Assembly: GCA_030248215.1 (NCBI GenBank)
Contig: JASANG010000696.1
Span: 1-64,000 of the forward strand
Direction: 5' to 3'
DNA length: 64,000 nt
Source of the DNA: Enoplolaimus lenunculus
Taxonomy: Eukaryota; Nematoda; Enoplea; Enoplida; Thoracostomopsidae
The notes below the pieces were generated by a model. The model was not told where the DNA came from. It saw nothing but the letters and a program-made list of their open reading frames with translations, and ran no database searches. Every line of letters starts with the position of its first letter. Within the stretch, counting starts at the first letter, position 1. Shown piece after piece: positions 33,982 through 47,300 of this stretch. The position numbers and the translations under genes were made by a program.

Positions 33982-34548
33982 TCATATCAATTGCAGGCTA
34001 TGAATAATTTTTTGCACTGTATCACAAATATCAGCATTAATATCACAAGTAGTAACACCTGGAATTTCTCGTGGTTCTTCTAATGCCGTAAATTGGCTGT
34101 CAAGCAGTTGTGGTCGAAAATAATGTCCTGATCTTTGCGCTAACCGTTGGTGAATAATAGTCTTGGAACCCATCAAATATACCCATACTATTTGCCTACC
34201 GGTGTCTTCACAATGGCCATTTCTGCCGACACAATTATTTTTCATTGCTGGCTGCAGTTTGCAAACTAATAATTGACGGTAATTCGCTTTCAACGCGGAA
34301 CAAGCCAATACAATCTTTTGATCGTCCAACACAGTATCCGCGATTAACTGGGCTAAGGTTTGCAGCCATGGTATTCGATCTTCGTCTGTTAACGGGAATC
34401 CAGATGCCATTTTCGTTTTGTTCGATTCCGGGTGAAAATCATCAGCGTCAAAAAATTTGTATCCAATCATTTCAGCCAATTGCTGACCGATAGTCGTTTT
34501 ACCGCTACCCGATACACCCATTATTATAATAACATTTGGTGTTGTCAT
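33982..34548 (-). CDS. Gluconokinase, intronless
   Basis: The 188-residue protein matches the gluconokinase family, which phosphorylates gluconate to 6-phosphogluconate with ATP in the cytosol and feeds the pentose phosphate pathway. Motifs in order are Walker A GVSGSGKT (11-18), DADDFHP, MASGFPLTDEDRIPWL, VLACSALK.NYR and the C-terminal SGHYF...LLDSQ...LEEP. Human IDNK has about the same length, so the gene looks complete. A loop of about 20 residues between the CSALK and LMGS segments (around NNCVGRNGHC) is somewhat longer than in bacterial enzymes. The ATG at 34548 leaves the usual short lead before Walker A. The stop codon is only 13 bp from the right TIR of the giant element, and a MITE lies 58 bp upstream. 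It could be a host gene, a retrocopy or cargo; the sequence does not decide. Confidence 0.9.
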   Translation of the reverse strand: MTTPNVIIIMGVSGSGKTTIGQQLAEMIGYKFFDADDFHPESNKTKMASGFPLTDEDRIPWLQTLAQLIADTVLDDQKIVLACSALKANYRQLLVCKLQPAMKNNCVGRNGHCEDTGRQIVWVYLMGSKTIIHQRLAQRSGHYFRPQLLDSQFTALEEPREIPGVTTCDINADICDTVQKIIHSLQLI

Positions 34549-34605
34549 TCAGCAGGTTATTTTAATCTATTAATCCCTATAATTATAGGTATAAACTATT
34601 TGCCC

Positions 34606-34834
34606 CATGTAAAGATCAGGGGCGGAACGTTTTTCTGTGGTACTAAAAAAAGAGTACGCTTAAGCTTTAGACTAATTTTTTGCTTGGCTTAGGCTTATAA
34701 TTTTTTGCTTGGCATAGGCTTAGGAATATGCTTTCTTACGTCTAGGCTTAGGAATATGCTCATTCTTACGCTTAGGTTTAGGCTTAAGCTTAGGAATATG
34801 CTTATAATACTGTTCCGCCCCTGTTCTTTACATT
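34606..34834 (-). mobile_element. MITE, AATGTAAAGAACAGGGG family, upstream of gluconokinase
   Basis: The ends CATGTAAAGATCAGGGGCGG and CCGCCCCTGTTCTTTACATT form a long inverted pair, with repeated TTAGGC words between. This is the best-preserved copy in the window. Confidence 0.8.
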
Positions 34835-35675
34835 GGTCAACTATTTGAAGATTTGAGGCAGTTATAACTGGGCAGCCAAAAATATAGCCGGATAAATCAG
34901 GCCGACGGGGCAACAACCGACCCAAAAAAAACAACCCCAAAAACAAACAACAAACGCCAAAAAAATAGTAAAATAACAGGAACAGATATTTTAATGCAAG
35001 AGTTTCAAAGACGTTTTATTTTCTACAAATAGAATTATGGCTTGCAAATATTCACCGGGCTTTCTCAATTATTAAAATAATGACGGATGCACCGAAATTT
35101 TTAAGATTTTGAATGAGGTTCATAATTTTTTATTTCAAACAATTGCAGCACATCTGTAATGATAAACTGCGAGACACATACGTTCTTTATAACTAATTTT
35201 GAGCATAAAACAACCCAAATTTCCAGTACTCAGAATGTGTTGTAGCTGCAGTATCCCCCTGATCCCTAGTTAGTGTTCCAATAATGAATTACTTAGCCAG
35301 TCCCCCCATCCCGCTTAGGAAACCTGAGACCCGATGTTCTACCAGAGCCGGTGTCAAAGAAACGAATTTTCCCCGCAGAATATTTCGACAACTTCCTATT
35401 ATATATGCTGACAAATTAAACAACAGAAAAAGTTTACTAAATTAAACGAATACAAACAAAAACAAAAGTTAGGTAATATTTTCATGCAACAGCGTGTGAA
35501 ATGTGAACATAAACACCTGAATATCAAAAATCGAATAAAGGTTTTTATGCGCGCCAGCCGCCTCGACGACGCCGCGCGTTTTGTTAAATTTAACAAGAAT
35601 TTGTTACCCGACCCAGTAATTAACTCGCACCGAAGCTTCATCTGTTGCATAAAACATAATTTCGTCAGCTCGTAC

Positions 35676-35982
35676 CAGGGTGCAATTGGAGGTGAGAGGT
35701 GTGGCGAGATTATGTAGTTAAAATGATGCTTGTTTAATTTGCTACAAATATGTGTAAGGTATTCTTAAATCTTTTGGCTTCACACATATTTTTTACAAAA
35801 TCTCGGCAATTTTCCAGTCAAATCTGTACTAAAACTTAAAAGAAACGCACCAAACAAATAAATTTTGCAAAACTATGCAAAATTTCACTACCGAAATTGC
35901 CTGAACTCCCAAACAGAAGTTCTGCCGGAGCCGGAGGTCGATTTTCTGCCGCAGCCGGATGCAAACCTACAGCCACACCCTG
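35676..35982. mobile_element. hAT-like MITE
   Basis: Starts CAGGGTGCAATTGG and ends GCCACACCCTG. The flanks GCTCGTAC and GATAGTAC agree at six of eight positions. The GGAGCCGGAGGTCGATTTTC block is shared with 32540-32570. Confidence 0.6.
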
Positions 35983-36070
35983 GATAGTACAGATGTCTCA
36001 TGATTCAAGATAAAAATAACCCTATATATAAAGAACACACAAAAACATGACATTGAGTGGATCGTGTTAA

Positions 36071-36405
36071 CGTCGTTGCCGTCCCAAAATCCCACTGTCC
36101 CATCTAAGTATTTCAGGCAGCAAGTGGAATTTGAGGATTTTAAGATTTGGTGGTAGGTAGGATTTCGGGATATGGTCAAAGGTACGATTTTGGGATGTGG
36201 TCGACGGTGTGATTTTGGCATGTGGGATTTGGGAATATGTCGCACGCAGGATTTTGTACTTTGGGATGACTACCCGAAATCTAAGCCAAAGAAATTGCAT
36301 GCGATGAATAATATTGAATCCCAAAATCTCGTAATCACAAAATACTACCACAAACAAAAGCTATCAGTTATTATAGCTGGGATGGTGTGATTTTGGGACG
36401 ACACG
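36071..36405. mobile_element. MITE-like element with CGTCCCAAAATC inverted ends
   Basis: The left end CGTCGTTGCCGTCCCAAAATC and the right end GATTTTGGGACGACACG form an inverted pair. The interior has several GATTTTGGGATGTGG-like direct repeats. Confidence 0.65.
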
Positions 36406-37993
36406 AATGTGTACAAAAGCCATATTGAGTCATCACATAAACGCCAACTCAAAATTTTGAATTTTGATAGCCATAATTCAGACTCGGCGATTCAGCTCAT
36501 TTACTAATCACAAAACATCCTTATCTACTGAGCATTGCGCAACCAGAATTCCGATTCCACAGATGATCAAAATTGGAATCCGTAATTTTTTTAAATTTGT
36601 ATTATTGCAAATACAATAAAAAAGCGCATTTAAACAGTATGGAGTTTGAAAATTATTTTAGTTCCACTTCCGGTATAAAGTTCGTATTCAGATTCCGGTG
36701 CACCATTCCACTAAACAAAATAGCAACGATATCTATTAAAATTTTAACTCAGCTACTTAGAATTTGCTATAAAACTTACAAGCCATAAAACATAATTACT
36801 ATATCTATAGTATCGTTTCATAACCAGATACACAAACAAAAAAAGCCTTACAGACGAAATGACAATACGCACTTTTAAAGAAAGAACAACTTGCTTTTCT
36901 TCGGTATTTAATCCTAACTGTCAATTTCCTCACTTATAGCAAAAAAAGTAACTGTACCCCCAAAATTATGCATTCACTTGATTTCTGAAATCACGGTAAA
37001 TCTCTTGAAACAAACGTTGCTCTGTAATTCTAGTAAATCAATTAGCCATCATCAGATGTAAAAACCGAAAGCAATTAAAAATGTACACGAATTTTCAGAA
37101 TGTTCTACATGCGCGGATACAAAACCCCCATTATGAACGACATAATATATAACAATCTTACAAAACCGTAGAAGAAAGCAAAATAAAATTAAAACATTTT
37201 CAAAAGTTATCTATGAATTGAAAATTTTTAACTTATGTATTGATTTTAAAATGCTCAGAAGTACATATCCGGCACTCAAAAATGTAAACAGACCAAAGCT
37301 TTTATGGCGTTTAAGACTGCAACTTTTTCCATCATATAAAACAAACGCTTAAACTGACAACCAAATTAAATCTTCACATTCGAAACAGATAAAAAAATTG
37401 AAAAGTTCAAAACAAACATTGATGATTTCATTTAAAAAATAAATCCAACCTAATAAAAGTAACGGTATACTTTTTGATATTAATGCCATCCGGTGCTGTT
37501 CATCGTCTTACAGTGACGTCATAATTGCCAAAGAGCACCGCGTACCAGTTGGTAAATAATATTTTAGAATTAGGAAAATGCTTCCCTATACCTAAACCCT
37601 ATGCGATTGTCTTTATGCTTGCATAACCATTTATCTAAATTGCGTGGCGAACATAAATCGACCGAATATTAATTTATTGACCGAATATTGCATGTAAATT
37701 TGGGCATCCTTGGCAGCATTGAGCCGTGCAGAAGTATCTTATTTTTACAGAAGCTTAGCAGGGAACTGTACAAAACCCAATTCTTTAATTATGTGAAGAC
37801 AGCCGACGCAGCCCATGTTAGCCAAGGGGACTGCTTGTTTACGTAAAAAAGGGGTACTTGGAGACTGGCAGGCTTAGACAACGCGTAAGTGTAGGTTTAA
37901 GCTTACGCTCAGGCTTTGTGAACGGGCCGTCATAGTTGAAATGGGACGACGGCGCCGTGCAACTAGTATAGTGCCACCGTAACTTCTTGGTAA

Positions 37994-38334
37994 TTAAAGA
38001 TTCCGATTTGACGCAAGCTGTTGCATTCGCATATTGCGAACGCGTTCTTTCAATGCATCTTTTGCGCTGCACAACTCAGTTGTGCGATAAGTCGAATAGT
38101 ATAACGTATTACCCGATGCTGTCACTTTTTGTGGTGATTTAATTGGAGTTTGTTGTTGTTGTTGTTGTTGTATGTTTACACTGTGTGGAATCAGCGCTAC
38201 ACTATATTTTTGCTGTTGATTTGGCAACATTCCAACAGTTGTTGATGGTGATGTTGCAGATAAAGCAGAAACTGCCACAGCACTCGCCGATGCACCCGCG
38301 ATATTACAGTTTTGAACCAACATTTCGCTAGTCC
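37994..38334 (-). CDS. RS-rich gene exon 11 (last exon, stop)
   Basis: The exon runs from acceptor ATTTTAG to TAA. It contains a poly-Gln run encoded by CAA repeats (about 38148-38172) and ends in a basic helix (ALKERVRNMRMQQLA). Confidence 0.8.
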
Positions 38335-41300
38335 CTAAAATCAGCATAAAATTAAAATTCAGTAAACAGAATATTGCTAGATTAGTGCTGTAGACAGTTA
38401 CATCTTGTGTTTCACTAAATTTCAATAATTATGATAGCGATGCTTTCTGATCAGCAAAACTCAAAGCATAAATAACAATGCAATAATAATTAAGCTATCT
38501 TTTTCAGTATTTCCGTAACCATATCTTACAGACGCAAACACCATAACCGGATTTCTATTCTCTCTTCGAACCGGCTGTAATATTCATTAACAAACCGACC
38601 GTTATTTCCTTTCATTTGCTAAGCCGGATGTCAATTTTGTTACGTGTCAAGATATCCGGTACCTCGACACAGGAAAAGTCACCTTTCAAGCCGCTATCAT
38701 TCCTCGCCATCGATGCCTTTTTTGGCGGCGGCGGTGGCGGCGGCTCGTCCTCATCTCCATGAACGGTTTGATCGTCACCAATCATTTCAACAGAAACGCC
38801 AGAATCGTCGAATCCGTCAAACAAGCTACTTCCAAACGACGAATCCAAATTGACCATTGTTGCAGCCAGTTGTTGTTGTTGTTGCGGTGGCCGTGGTAGC
38901 ATTTGCGACATAACGTTCTGCTCCATAGCTGCTGTAGTAAACGGCAATGTTGTTTTCTGTCCGATGCTATCAGAGTATGATGCTTTTGGCTTCGGTGGCG
39001 GTGGAGGCGGATGCTGAGCTGTCGGTGCTCCGGTTGAGAAACAATCTGCTGGTAGCGGAATATCTGGCAACGTGATTGACTGAACGCCACTACTGCCACT
39101 GGCGTTGTTTGCTCCTGAACCGCATTTATTCACTGCATACTCAGGACATATAAATTGAACCTGTAACCATCAGAATATCAAATGACATTAGTTATTAATG
39201 TCAAGTGAAGGAAAGTTAGTGTATTTTGCAAATAAACTATCGCATATCACCTAACTGAGTGCCTGACTGATTTTTTATAGTCGCTAACCAACAAAGCATT
39301 TTAAATCAACGAGTACTGAGAGCAGGACCGTGCCCCATCCAAATTCGTATATTGTTAGTTTTTAACAATTTAATCTAAAAGAACCAATAATTTTTTCACC
39401 CGTTATGTTAAAGCCGCATACTAGCAACTCAGACTTCTGTTCTATACAAATAAAGTAAATACATAGTTCATTTCTATACAGATAAAAATACAACACAGAC
39501 AGTAACTGTAGCGTTATTAAATTAAATTCTTCAACGGCAATAACATACGTATTTTCTCGCAACTATCATCAGTCAGTGGATTTTCTAAATATGTAAACAT
39601 AACTCAACAAGCCACTCCAAAAACATAATATCGTTTTAGCCGAAAACACTATACACAGTGCACAATTTGCCCACAGATCCGTTTAAATAACAACCACAAC
39701 TCTTACATCACCCACACCGCCCGGCAATCCTTCAAATTTCGTGGATAGTCCATCAGCGGACACAATATTTGAACCCTCTACTTGCAGACGACGACGCTGC
39801 TTTTCGGCCGCTCGCCGTGCTTTTCTCTGCTCTGACGTTTCTTGACGCTGGCTAGCTGTGGAATCATCATTAGTATCATCGGATTTCATAACGTCATAAA
39901 CTCTGACATCGTCGCCAGCGTTGGCATCATCATCTATTGCGGTGACGTAATCGTCGGGATCACGCCGCCGTCGATGACGTTTATCATGAACGTTACTGCG
40001 ATGACGACTCGACGACGACTTAACGCTGACCAATTGGACACTTCCATCGATATGTTGTTGGTAATCGAGCTGGTGTCGATGATGTTTTTCTTCTTGTGCC
40101 CTTTGTCTATCGCCATCGTGTTTGTTTCTTCTGTTTCTCACATAATCATCACCGCTGTTTCCAGTGTCCGTAGTTGTCTGGCTCTCTTCGATTACCTGCT
40201 GCTTGTTCTGTCTACGCTGTTTTTGTTTTTGTTTCTGTTCTTGTTGTTCTTTTTGTTTTTGTTGCTGTTGTTGTTGAACTGCTGCACACGAATCACCAAC
40301 AACTGCTTTCAACTGATTGATTACTTGAATCATGTTTTGTGTTGCTTGCATTTCAAGTTGCCGCAACAGCGCAAGTTTGGCGTTGATTTGAGACGCATCT
40401 GCATTCGTATCAGCAGCCAGAATGTTACCGCCGGTGTCTTTGAACTGGGTTTTCAATAAACTGGTCACTATATCTGTTGCGCCACCATTTGCAGCCTAAA
40501 ATAAAACTTTAAAAAAATCTTATGAATAATTAAAAACATAAAAATTTGCACAAAGACGGCGTATACAGAGTTTTGAAGTTTTGCTAAATTATACGTACAA
40601 AATGGGAGCCATTTCTTCGTCTATTTACAAATCACACACTTCAGATTCCAGAACTGACAGAAAAATGAGGTGCAGAGGGTATAGCTTAAAACAAGATAGG
40701 TCCGATTTGCATGTAACAAAGAACGTACACTCATAGATGTGAATTTAAGTACTGTACATCTTGCGTGTATGTTGGTATACGTATGTTTTCAGATACAAAA
40801 CAAGAACTTATATTCATTATGTTTATAACAAAAGTTTAAACTTCTGAAAAACGAAAACCATATTTTATAACAAATAATTATGTATAATAACACACAATAT
40901 ATACGTCGTAGGCCAATCTACTATTCAGGCCAATTACTCACTGGCCTAGGCCAACTGCTATTTTGAGCAAATAGCAGATTGGTCTAGGCCAAACAGCGAG
41001 TGTAAGATATTCCAAAACAGCAGTAATGTTAAACCAAAGCTGATTGGTTATCGGTTTTGCGTCTGTCCAAATAAACAAATCTGACTGGTCTGTAAGTTCA
41101 ATAACAGTTTAGCCCAGGCGAAACTGCGATTACGTAAAATACCACATTGGTCTAGGCCAAATATCAAATATCAATCACCAACCGGGGCCAAGTTGAACAT
41201 GTAATGATAACAAACAACACGAACTACGACATATATATGTAATATATATGTATATGGTGGCTACCATTGAAAAACAGTGTGTACAGCAGACCCTGGATGG

Positions 41301-44300
41301 CGCAACTACGACCGGATGCAATAACTGATATTCGTATCCGGTTCTAGAATAAACCTACGGAAACTATTTCAAGCTGTGAATATAAAGCATAATAAATTAA
41401 ACTACGTATATTGGAAACAATTTATTTAAAACATTACATTACGTAATAAAGATCAATGACTAGTCTGAACTTACCATCGCCAAAAACTTTCGCTCAAAAA
41501 TACAATTATACATCAAGCCAAAACTGAAAATATCGACTAAACGGAACAGAAGCAATGTACAGTGTTTTAAAACAACAAAATACGCGACAAATTAACAAAA
41601 CATTTAAGCGTTCGACTCTGTAAATAACTTTAAACACCTTAACAGCTGTAGTGTCTGTGATGTTAAACCAAAGCAAATGACAAAACAGCTGGAGTTGTAT
41701 CTCTATGAAAACTTGAAGATAACTATAAAATTCCTAACGTTATAAATATGTTGTACATTACATAGTTGAAAACAAATATTTTTCATAAATTAAAGTTACC
41801 CCCAAAATCATTGCGCATTATATGGTCTTCAATTATTCATCCAGCGTGAATTGGCCCAATCAACCAAATATCAATCGTTAGACATAATATTTATTATATA
41901 TTCAAAACGATATAAAAAGCAGTTAACACTTACTTCTCAAGATCGTATTCGCACCTGTACGCAGCGCATTACTCGTTGATGGCAGGCAGCTTTTTCAATT
42001 AAAACTTTCAAATCAACAAAGAAAAAATACAATATTCCAAACACTACTTTTTATAACAGTAAATGCATCTGTTTGCCGGTAAATATATACGTATGTACAA
42101 CACTAAAATCAAGTCTTAATGTCAATTTGACCATGCCGATACATACATAATGTGTTAGAGTACGTAAATATCCCTAATAATAACAACTGTGATTATGTGG
42201 TCGTATGAAAGTTACAGACACTTTGTTGTTAAAGCAAAGAACAACAATTTGAGCGATCACATTAAACTACTGATCATAAGTATTCTGGCTACTTTGCAAT
42301 AACAGCACAATATGTACATTAACTACAGGCATTAACATGAGAACAAAAACATACATACTAACAACATAATATTAGAAGTACAACTTAACAAAACAACAAA
42401 GATCACTGCTGGACTGTAAATTTTGACATCATGACTCAAAATGTTTCTTAACCAGCAGCTTCTTGTTGCTTCTAGAAACATGTTCGTTCACCTTTGCTTC
42501 AGTACTCAGATATCGGTAGTGCCGCACGTATGTAATAAATAGTATTTGTTGAATAAAAATTACATCAATCAAAGTATGTGAATGTTCATATAATATGTAT
42601 ATAATTATTTCACTTACACAACAACGTTACCACGATCAGCGGTCAGCAATTGCTTCAATTCAAAGTTTTACAAACCTGCTTCATATTTAACGCGCACCAA
42701 TTAACACAACAAACAGCGACGCCTTTAAAATTTTAAAACGACAGTTGTTAACCGAAAAGTAACTTACACATAAACACAAAGACGTAGCCAGGTAGGACTA
42801 CGGTACACTTTTTCCACTTAAACTTAGGCAATTGACTTAAACAAAGGTTTAAGCTTACGTAAAGTTTTCCAGAAACTAAGCTTGGGGCAGCCTGAGCATG
42901 ACTACGCCTGTAGTAGAAAGTGTACAAGAGCCGCAAGGTGGTTTTATTTAACGGTTAAATATCTGTTTGTGATTTTTTTAGCTGAACTGCTTTCAAAAGG
43001 CAACTGAACGAAAGTCCAAAAAACGTCTAACTACGACATTCCATCATGCATGCAAGCTTTTAGCCGTTTTGTACTTAATAAGAAACTTGCATACGGACCA
43101 GCATAGTAACTGATTAGTTATACAAAATCCCACAAATCTGTTAGTATGTGCTGCCAAAGTACGAAATTTTCAATTCCATTCAGACAGAATTCCAGAATAC
43201 ACACATTACGTACAACATACATTTGTTTCCTTGCAGATATATACAATAACATGCGCACAGCATTGACAATAATCAAAACAGAATATAAGCAATTGTAAAA
43301 AATAACATTGCTCATTGAACCACGAAAACAATAAAATACGTCTAAATATTATTTAAAAATTACAAAACCACTATCTTTGTTATGGCTAAGCAGTTCATTC
43401 GACTTTGGACTTAAATCCGTAACACCTGAGTTTAATATTAAGAAACTTACAATAGTCATTACACGACTAAAATACAAAACATTACAACAAAACAACTTAC
43501 CGGTTGACGTACAGATTCCAATGTTGACGCTGCATTGACGCTCATTCGACTTCCACTTCCCAGACTGAAATACATCATATTATCATAACACAATTATTGT
43601 TTAAAACTTAAGATGCGTATATATTGTGATATTTCATCTTTGTAAATCATAATAGTCAAATCAAACTTATATCAAATCACGCTCACAGCATTGCACCACT
43701 ACACTACTGACATTATGCAATATCCCCTGATTTCAGAGTTTTTATAAACTTACTATCAGTCACCCTGCACTACCTTTGCTATAAATACAGACAGGTATCT
43801 TAGCGCTAGCCGTATGTAATTCAAATTAATTTCACACGTGCACACAAATAGTACATCTGAACAAAATGATATTTAAACTATCGCGAGGCATCCGTCAAAT
43901 CTTGACTTTGTAAATTTTATAAAAAAGAATTGTTCCAACCAGTTAATTCAACCAACCACAACAACAACAACTGACCTTAGTCCATCTTCCGGCATATGAG
44001 CTGATGTATCCAAATCAGACGCATGTGGCAACGGAGGATGGGACTGTTGCTGCTCAGAACCCTCTTGTCCTGTATTATGAGAACACGGAAATTCTCCAAA
44101 ATTCATTGATTTTCCGCTAAGCCGTCCAGCAGTTTCATTTCTCACAGCTGTCAACACTGGAGCCGGTCTTGAATTGCTAAACGTTACTTTACCACTTGCC
44201 ATAAAAATTTCATTTTCAAATGTTTCATACTCGGATATTAAATTTGCTGACTGATCACAATTATCCAACGACAATCGTTCGGTTTTGGTGTTTTTACCTG

Positions 44301-47300
44301 TCACCTCTCGCGCATCATCGTTGCTCGTACGGCTCTTTCTCGTAAAATTTGGATAAACCCCATTCGTTGGAACAGTACCTGCTATTGCGTGCTTCTTTTG
44401 TGGCGATACTTTTACAGCCACTGAATTGGACTTTAGTTCGGATTTTAGCGATGAAATTTGCTTGCTGGAAACAGTCCCTATTGTCGCACCTGCAACATTT
44501 TATTGGTCAAAAATATGTTACAACACTAAAAACTAAAACTGATGTATAAAAAATAAGTTTGCTCATGAATTGAAGTTTAATATGAATTCACAAACGGCAT
44601 ATTTGTGTTATTAGGAACAAAAGTCACTATAAAATGTTATCAATTCGGACAAAAATACCAGCGTAATATAAAGGTAGTTATGTTATACTTTTCAGCAATA
44701 TTTATTAAGCAATGCAGAACACCAGAGCCAAATGGCGATTTATTGCAGAACCGAAGCCGGATATCCGATCGCACCCTGGCTGTAGCGAGAACTACTGTTT
44801 ACACCAGGATAGAATTTGGATATTTTACAAAAATCACCATAAACGACTAAACAGTGTCATGAAAAACAAACCGTGTATTCCTGGTTGGTTACAGTTTTCG
44901 GCCTCTTGTCCGTCGTTAGCATCGGATGTGGTACTTTTGCTCAAATATTCTTCAACATAACGAGCCCGATCTTCAACAACCGGCAAATCAAGTACTCGTA
45001 TTCGTCGTTCTTCTTCTCTAAAAATCCATTGAAGAACTCTCATCTCTTTCTCGTACACAAATCCATCAAAAATTAATAAAAAATATCCATCTTGTTTCCT
45101 TGTCATTTTTCACTGTATCAAACAGCATTCTAGACCAGAATTTTTAAAAATCTACATGACACGGATTTCCATAGTACTGCGCTACTGCAAAACGTACATA
45201 ATGCTATATATTTACGATCATCATCAGTTTCGAGCGAAGACAGAAGCCATATTATACGATCAAATGTGTCTGTAAGTGGAAAAATTCGGTAACCCCAGAT
45301 TATTTTTAATTAATTGACAAGAATATACCTGAATACGTAATAACCATCACGGACAATTTCTACTTTTGCTTCACAAGTTTTGTGAAACTGACACACAGAG
45401 GAGTCCAGAACTCTCAAAAACCAGCTTGCTACAGTAAATTAACAACAACAACAACAGTGACATTTGATCAACATGCAACAGTTACCGTAACTTGTCTTTT
45501 TCAAGTTCTTTCTGAAATTCTTCTTCAATACCACTGAATGAATCGGCAAGGTCATCTTTGGCGTTACATTTTCTGTTGTCGTCCTGTCGAACATTGTCAA
45601 CAATTTTCTTATCCTTCGGGGGTGGAGGTGGAGGAGGCAACAAATCATCCATATCGTAGTCGTTAACGATTCTTCGACTGTCGACTGGGCCATTAATTCC
45701 AATTTTAGGATGGCAGTTAAGGTCAGTTCCCACTGACACCTTTTGCCCAACAGTACCCTTGTTCTGTTGATCACACCCTGCACTTCCACGACCCTCGGTT
45801 CCCGAGTCCAATTGAGCCACGCTATTTTCAGGTCGATTTTTCTCCCTTTCTGCGTTTTGTCCAAAATCAGCGTTTGAAACTGCCGAAGACCGATCGGACG
45901 TACCAAGAGACATCGATAAACAACTTCCAGCATCGTACCGTTCTCGCTTGACGCTTGGTTCCTCATCCGGCACCAATTCCAGCGTTACCCCAACGTCAGC
46001 TTCATTAGTCGCGCCCCCACAAGCTGCACTGACACCGGAAGCTTTAGTTACACTACTGCTTACCGCATCGTAATCAGGATGGTGTTTACTGTTTGCTGAG
46101 GTTGCCCCAGTTCTATCTTTAGATTGAATACAATTACTATTTTGTTGCTGAGTTTTAGCGACAGTTTCTCGTACATTTCTTGACTTTTCTTCGCAGTTTT
46201 CTTTAAAAATATCACCACTGCCTTCTAATTTATTTTTTATCGAATTGTTGTTTTCGCAAATATCATTTGTACGATTACCAGTTGTCATTGTTATACAGTT
46301 GTCAACAGTTTGTTGAATTACACCGTCATCATTCGGTTCATTTCTGTCGCGTTCTTTAGATTTTGACCAACTGAAATACACAACAATTGGAGCAACGATA
46401 AATATATTTAAAACTCATATCAACACGAACGTATCCAGTGCCAAAATATTGAACTAACTAAACATGCATCTTTGCACATATTGTCAAATGGATGACGCAC
46501 GTATCCTTCCGTCCATGGTATTGTGTAGCCCCGGCCCCGGTGCCGGGCCCCAGTACATCTCTACCACACACATTTCAGAATGCGGGCCTTAATATTCAAA
46601 CACTGAACTATATCATACACAATCACTACCCGAGTTTGTACCAGTACACGTCAGGAGGCTCAGTCACCAAAACAATTATTTCCTCCCCTTAAAAAATATT
46701 TTCAGATAAAATAACAGCACGAACACTGACCTCAAACTTAATCACTCATGCGGGGTTCACGTTATAACCGGGCAGCTTGAGACACGTTTTGTCCCTATTA
46801 TACTATTGGGTAAAATTTTGTCTGCTTGTAGACCCCATATCGTATTTAAAAATTCGTATTTGTCTGCTATTATCATGTGTGGGTCAGCTTTTGTTCTTCA
46901 ATATCATTCGATATTCGAGGTATTGTATAAACTCACCCTTGTCTATCTTTCGATCCCTGTTGGTGATCACCACCTGCTCCACTAGTAAATTGCTTCGCAC
47001 CTCTCTGTCGCCCAGTGTCCTGACCCCTACAACCTCTTTGTCGACCATTACCACCAGTTCCGCTAGACCCCGTAGATTCATCATCATCATCCCGTCTCCT
47101 TCTACGAGTTTTATCACCTTTAGCTTCAGCTGAACATCGTTGTCCACTATATTTTCCACGTTCTTCATCACTTTCAGACCGTTGCTGTTTCTGCCGCAAT
47201 CGTTTTTTCGGCGATGTTCCGACTCCAGCTGTTTGTTTCCTTTTCGCTCGTTTGTTTTCAATGTTGTGAACGGCAGTTTCACTATCACCGTCATCGATGT

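Larger units (their letters stand above)
34835..37993. other. Spacer between gluconokinase and the large host gene
   Basis: No gene is supported. It contains two small elements listed separately and short fragments of hAT-like ends (for example near 36540). The 3' UTR of the large minus-strand gene must occupy the right end, below 37994. Confidence 0.5.

Noticed and set aside
45439-45966. 175-residue minus frame
   Set aside because: It overlaps exon 5 of the RS-rich gene in another frame, while exon 5 has matching splice phases.
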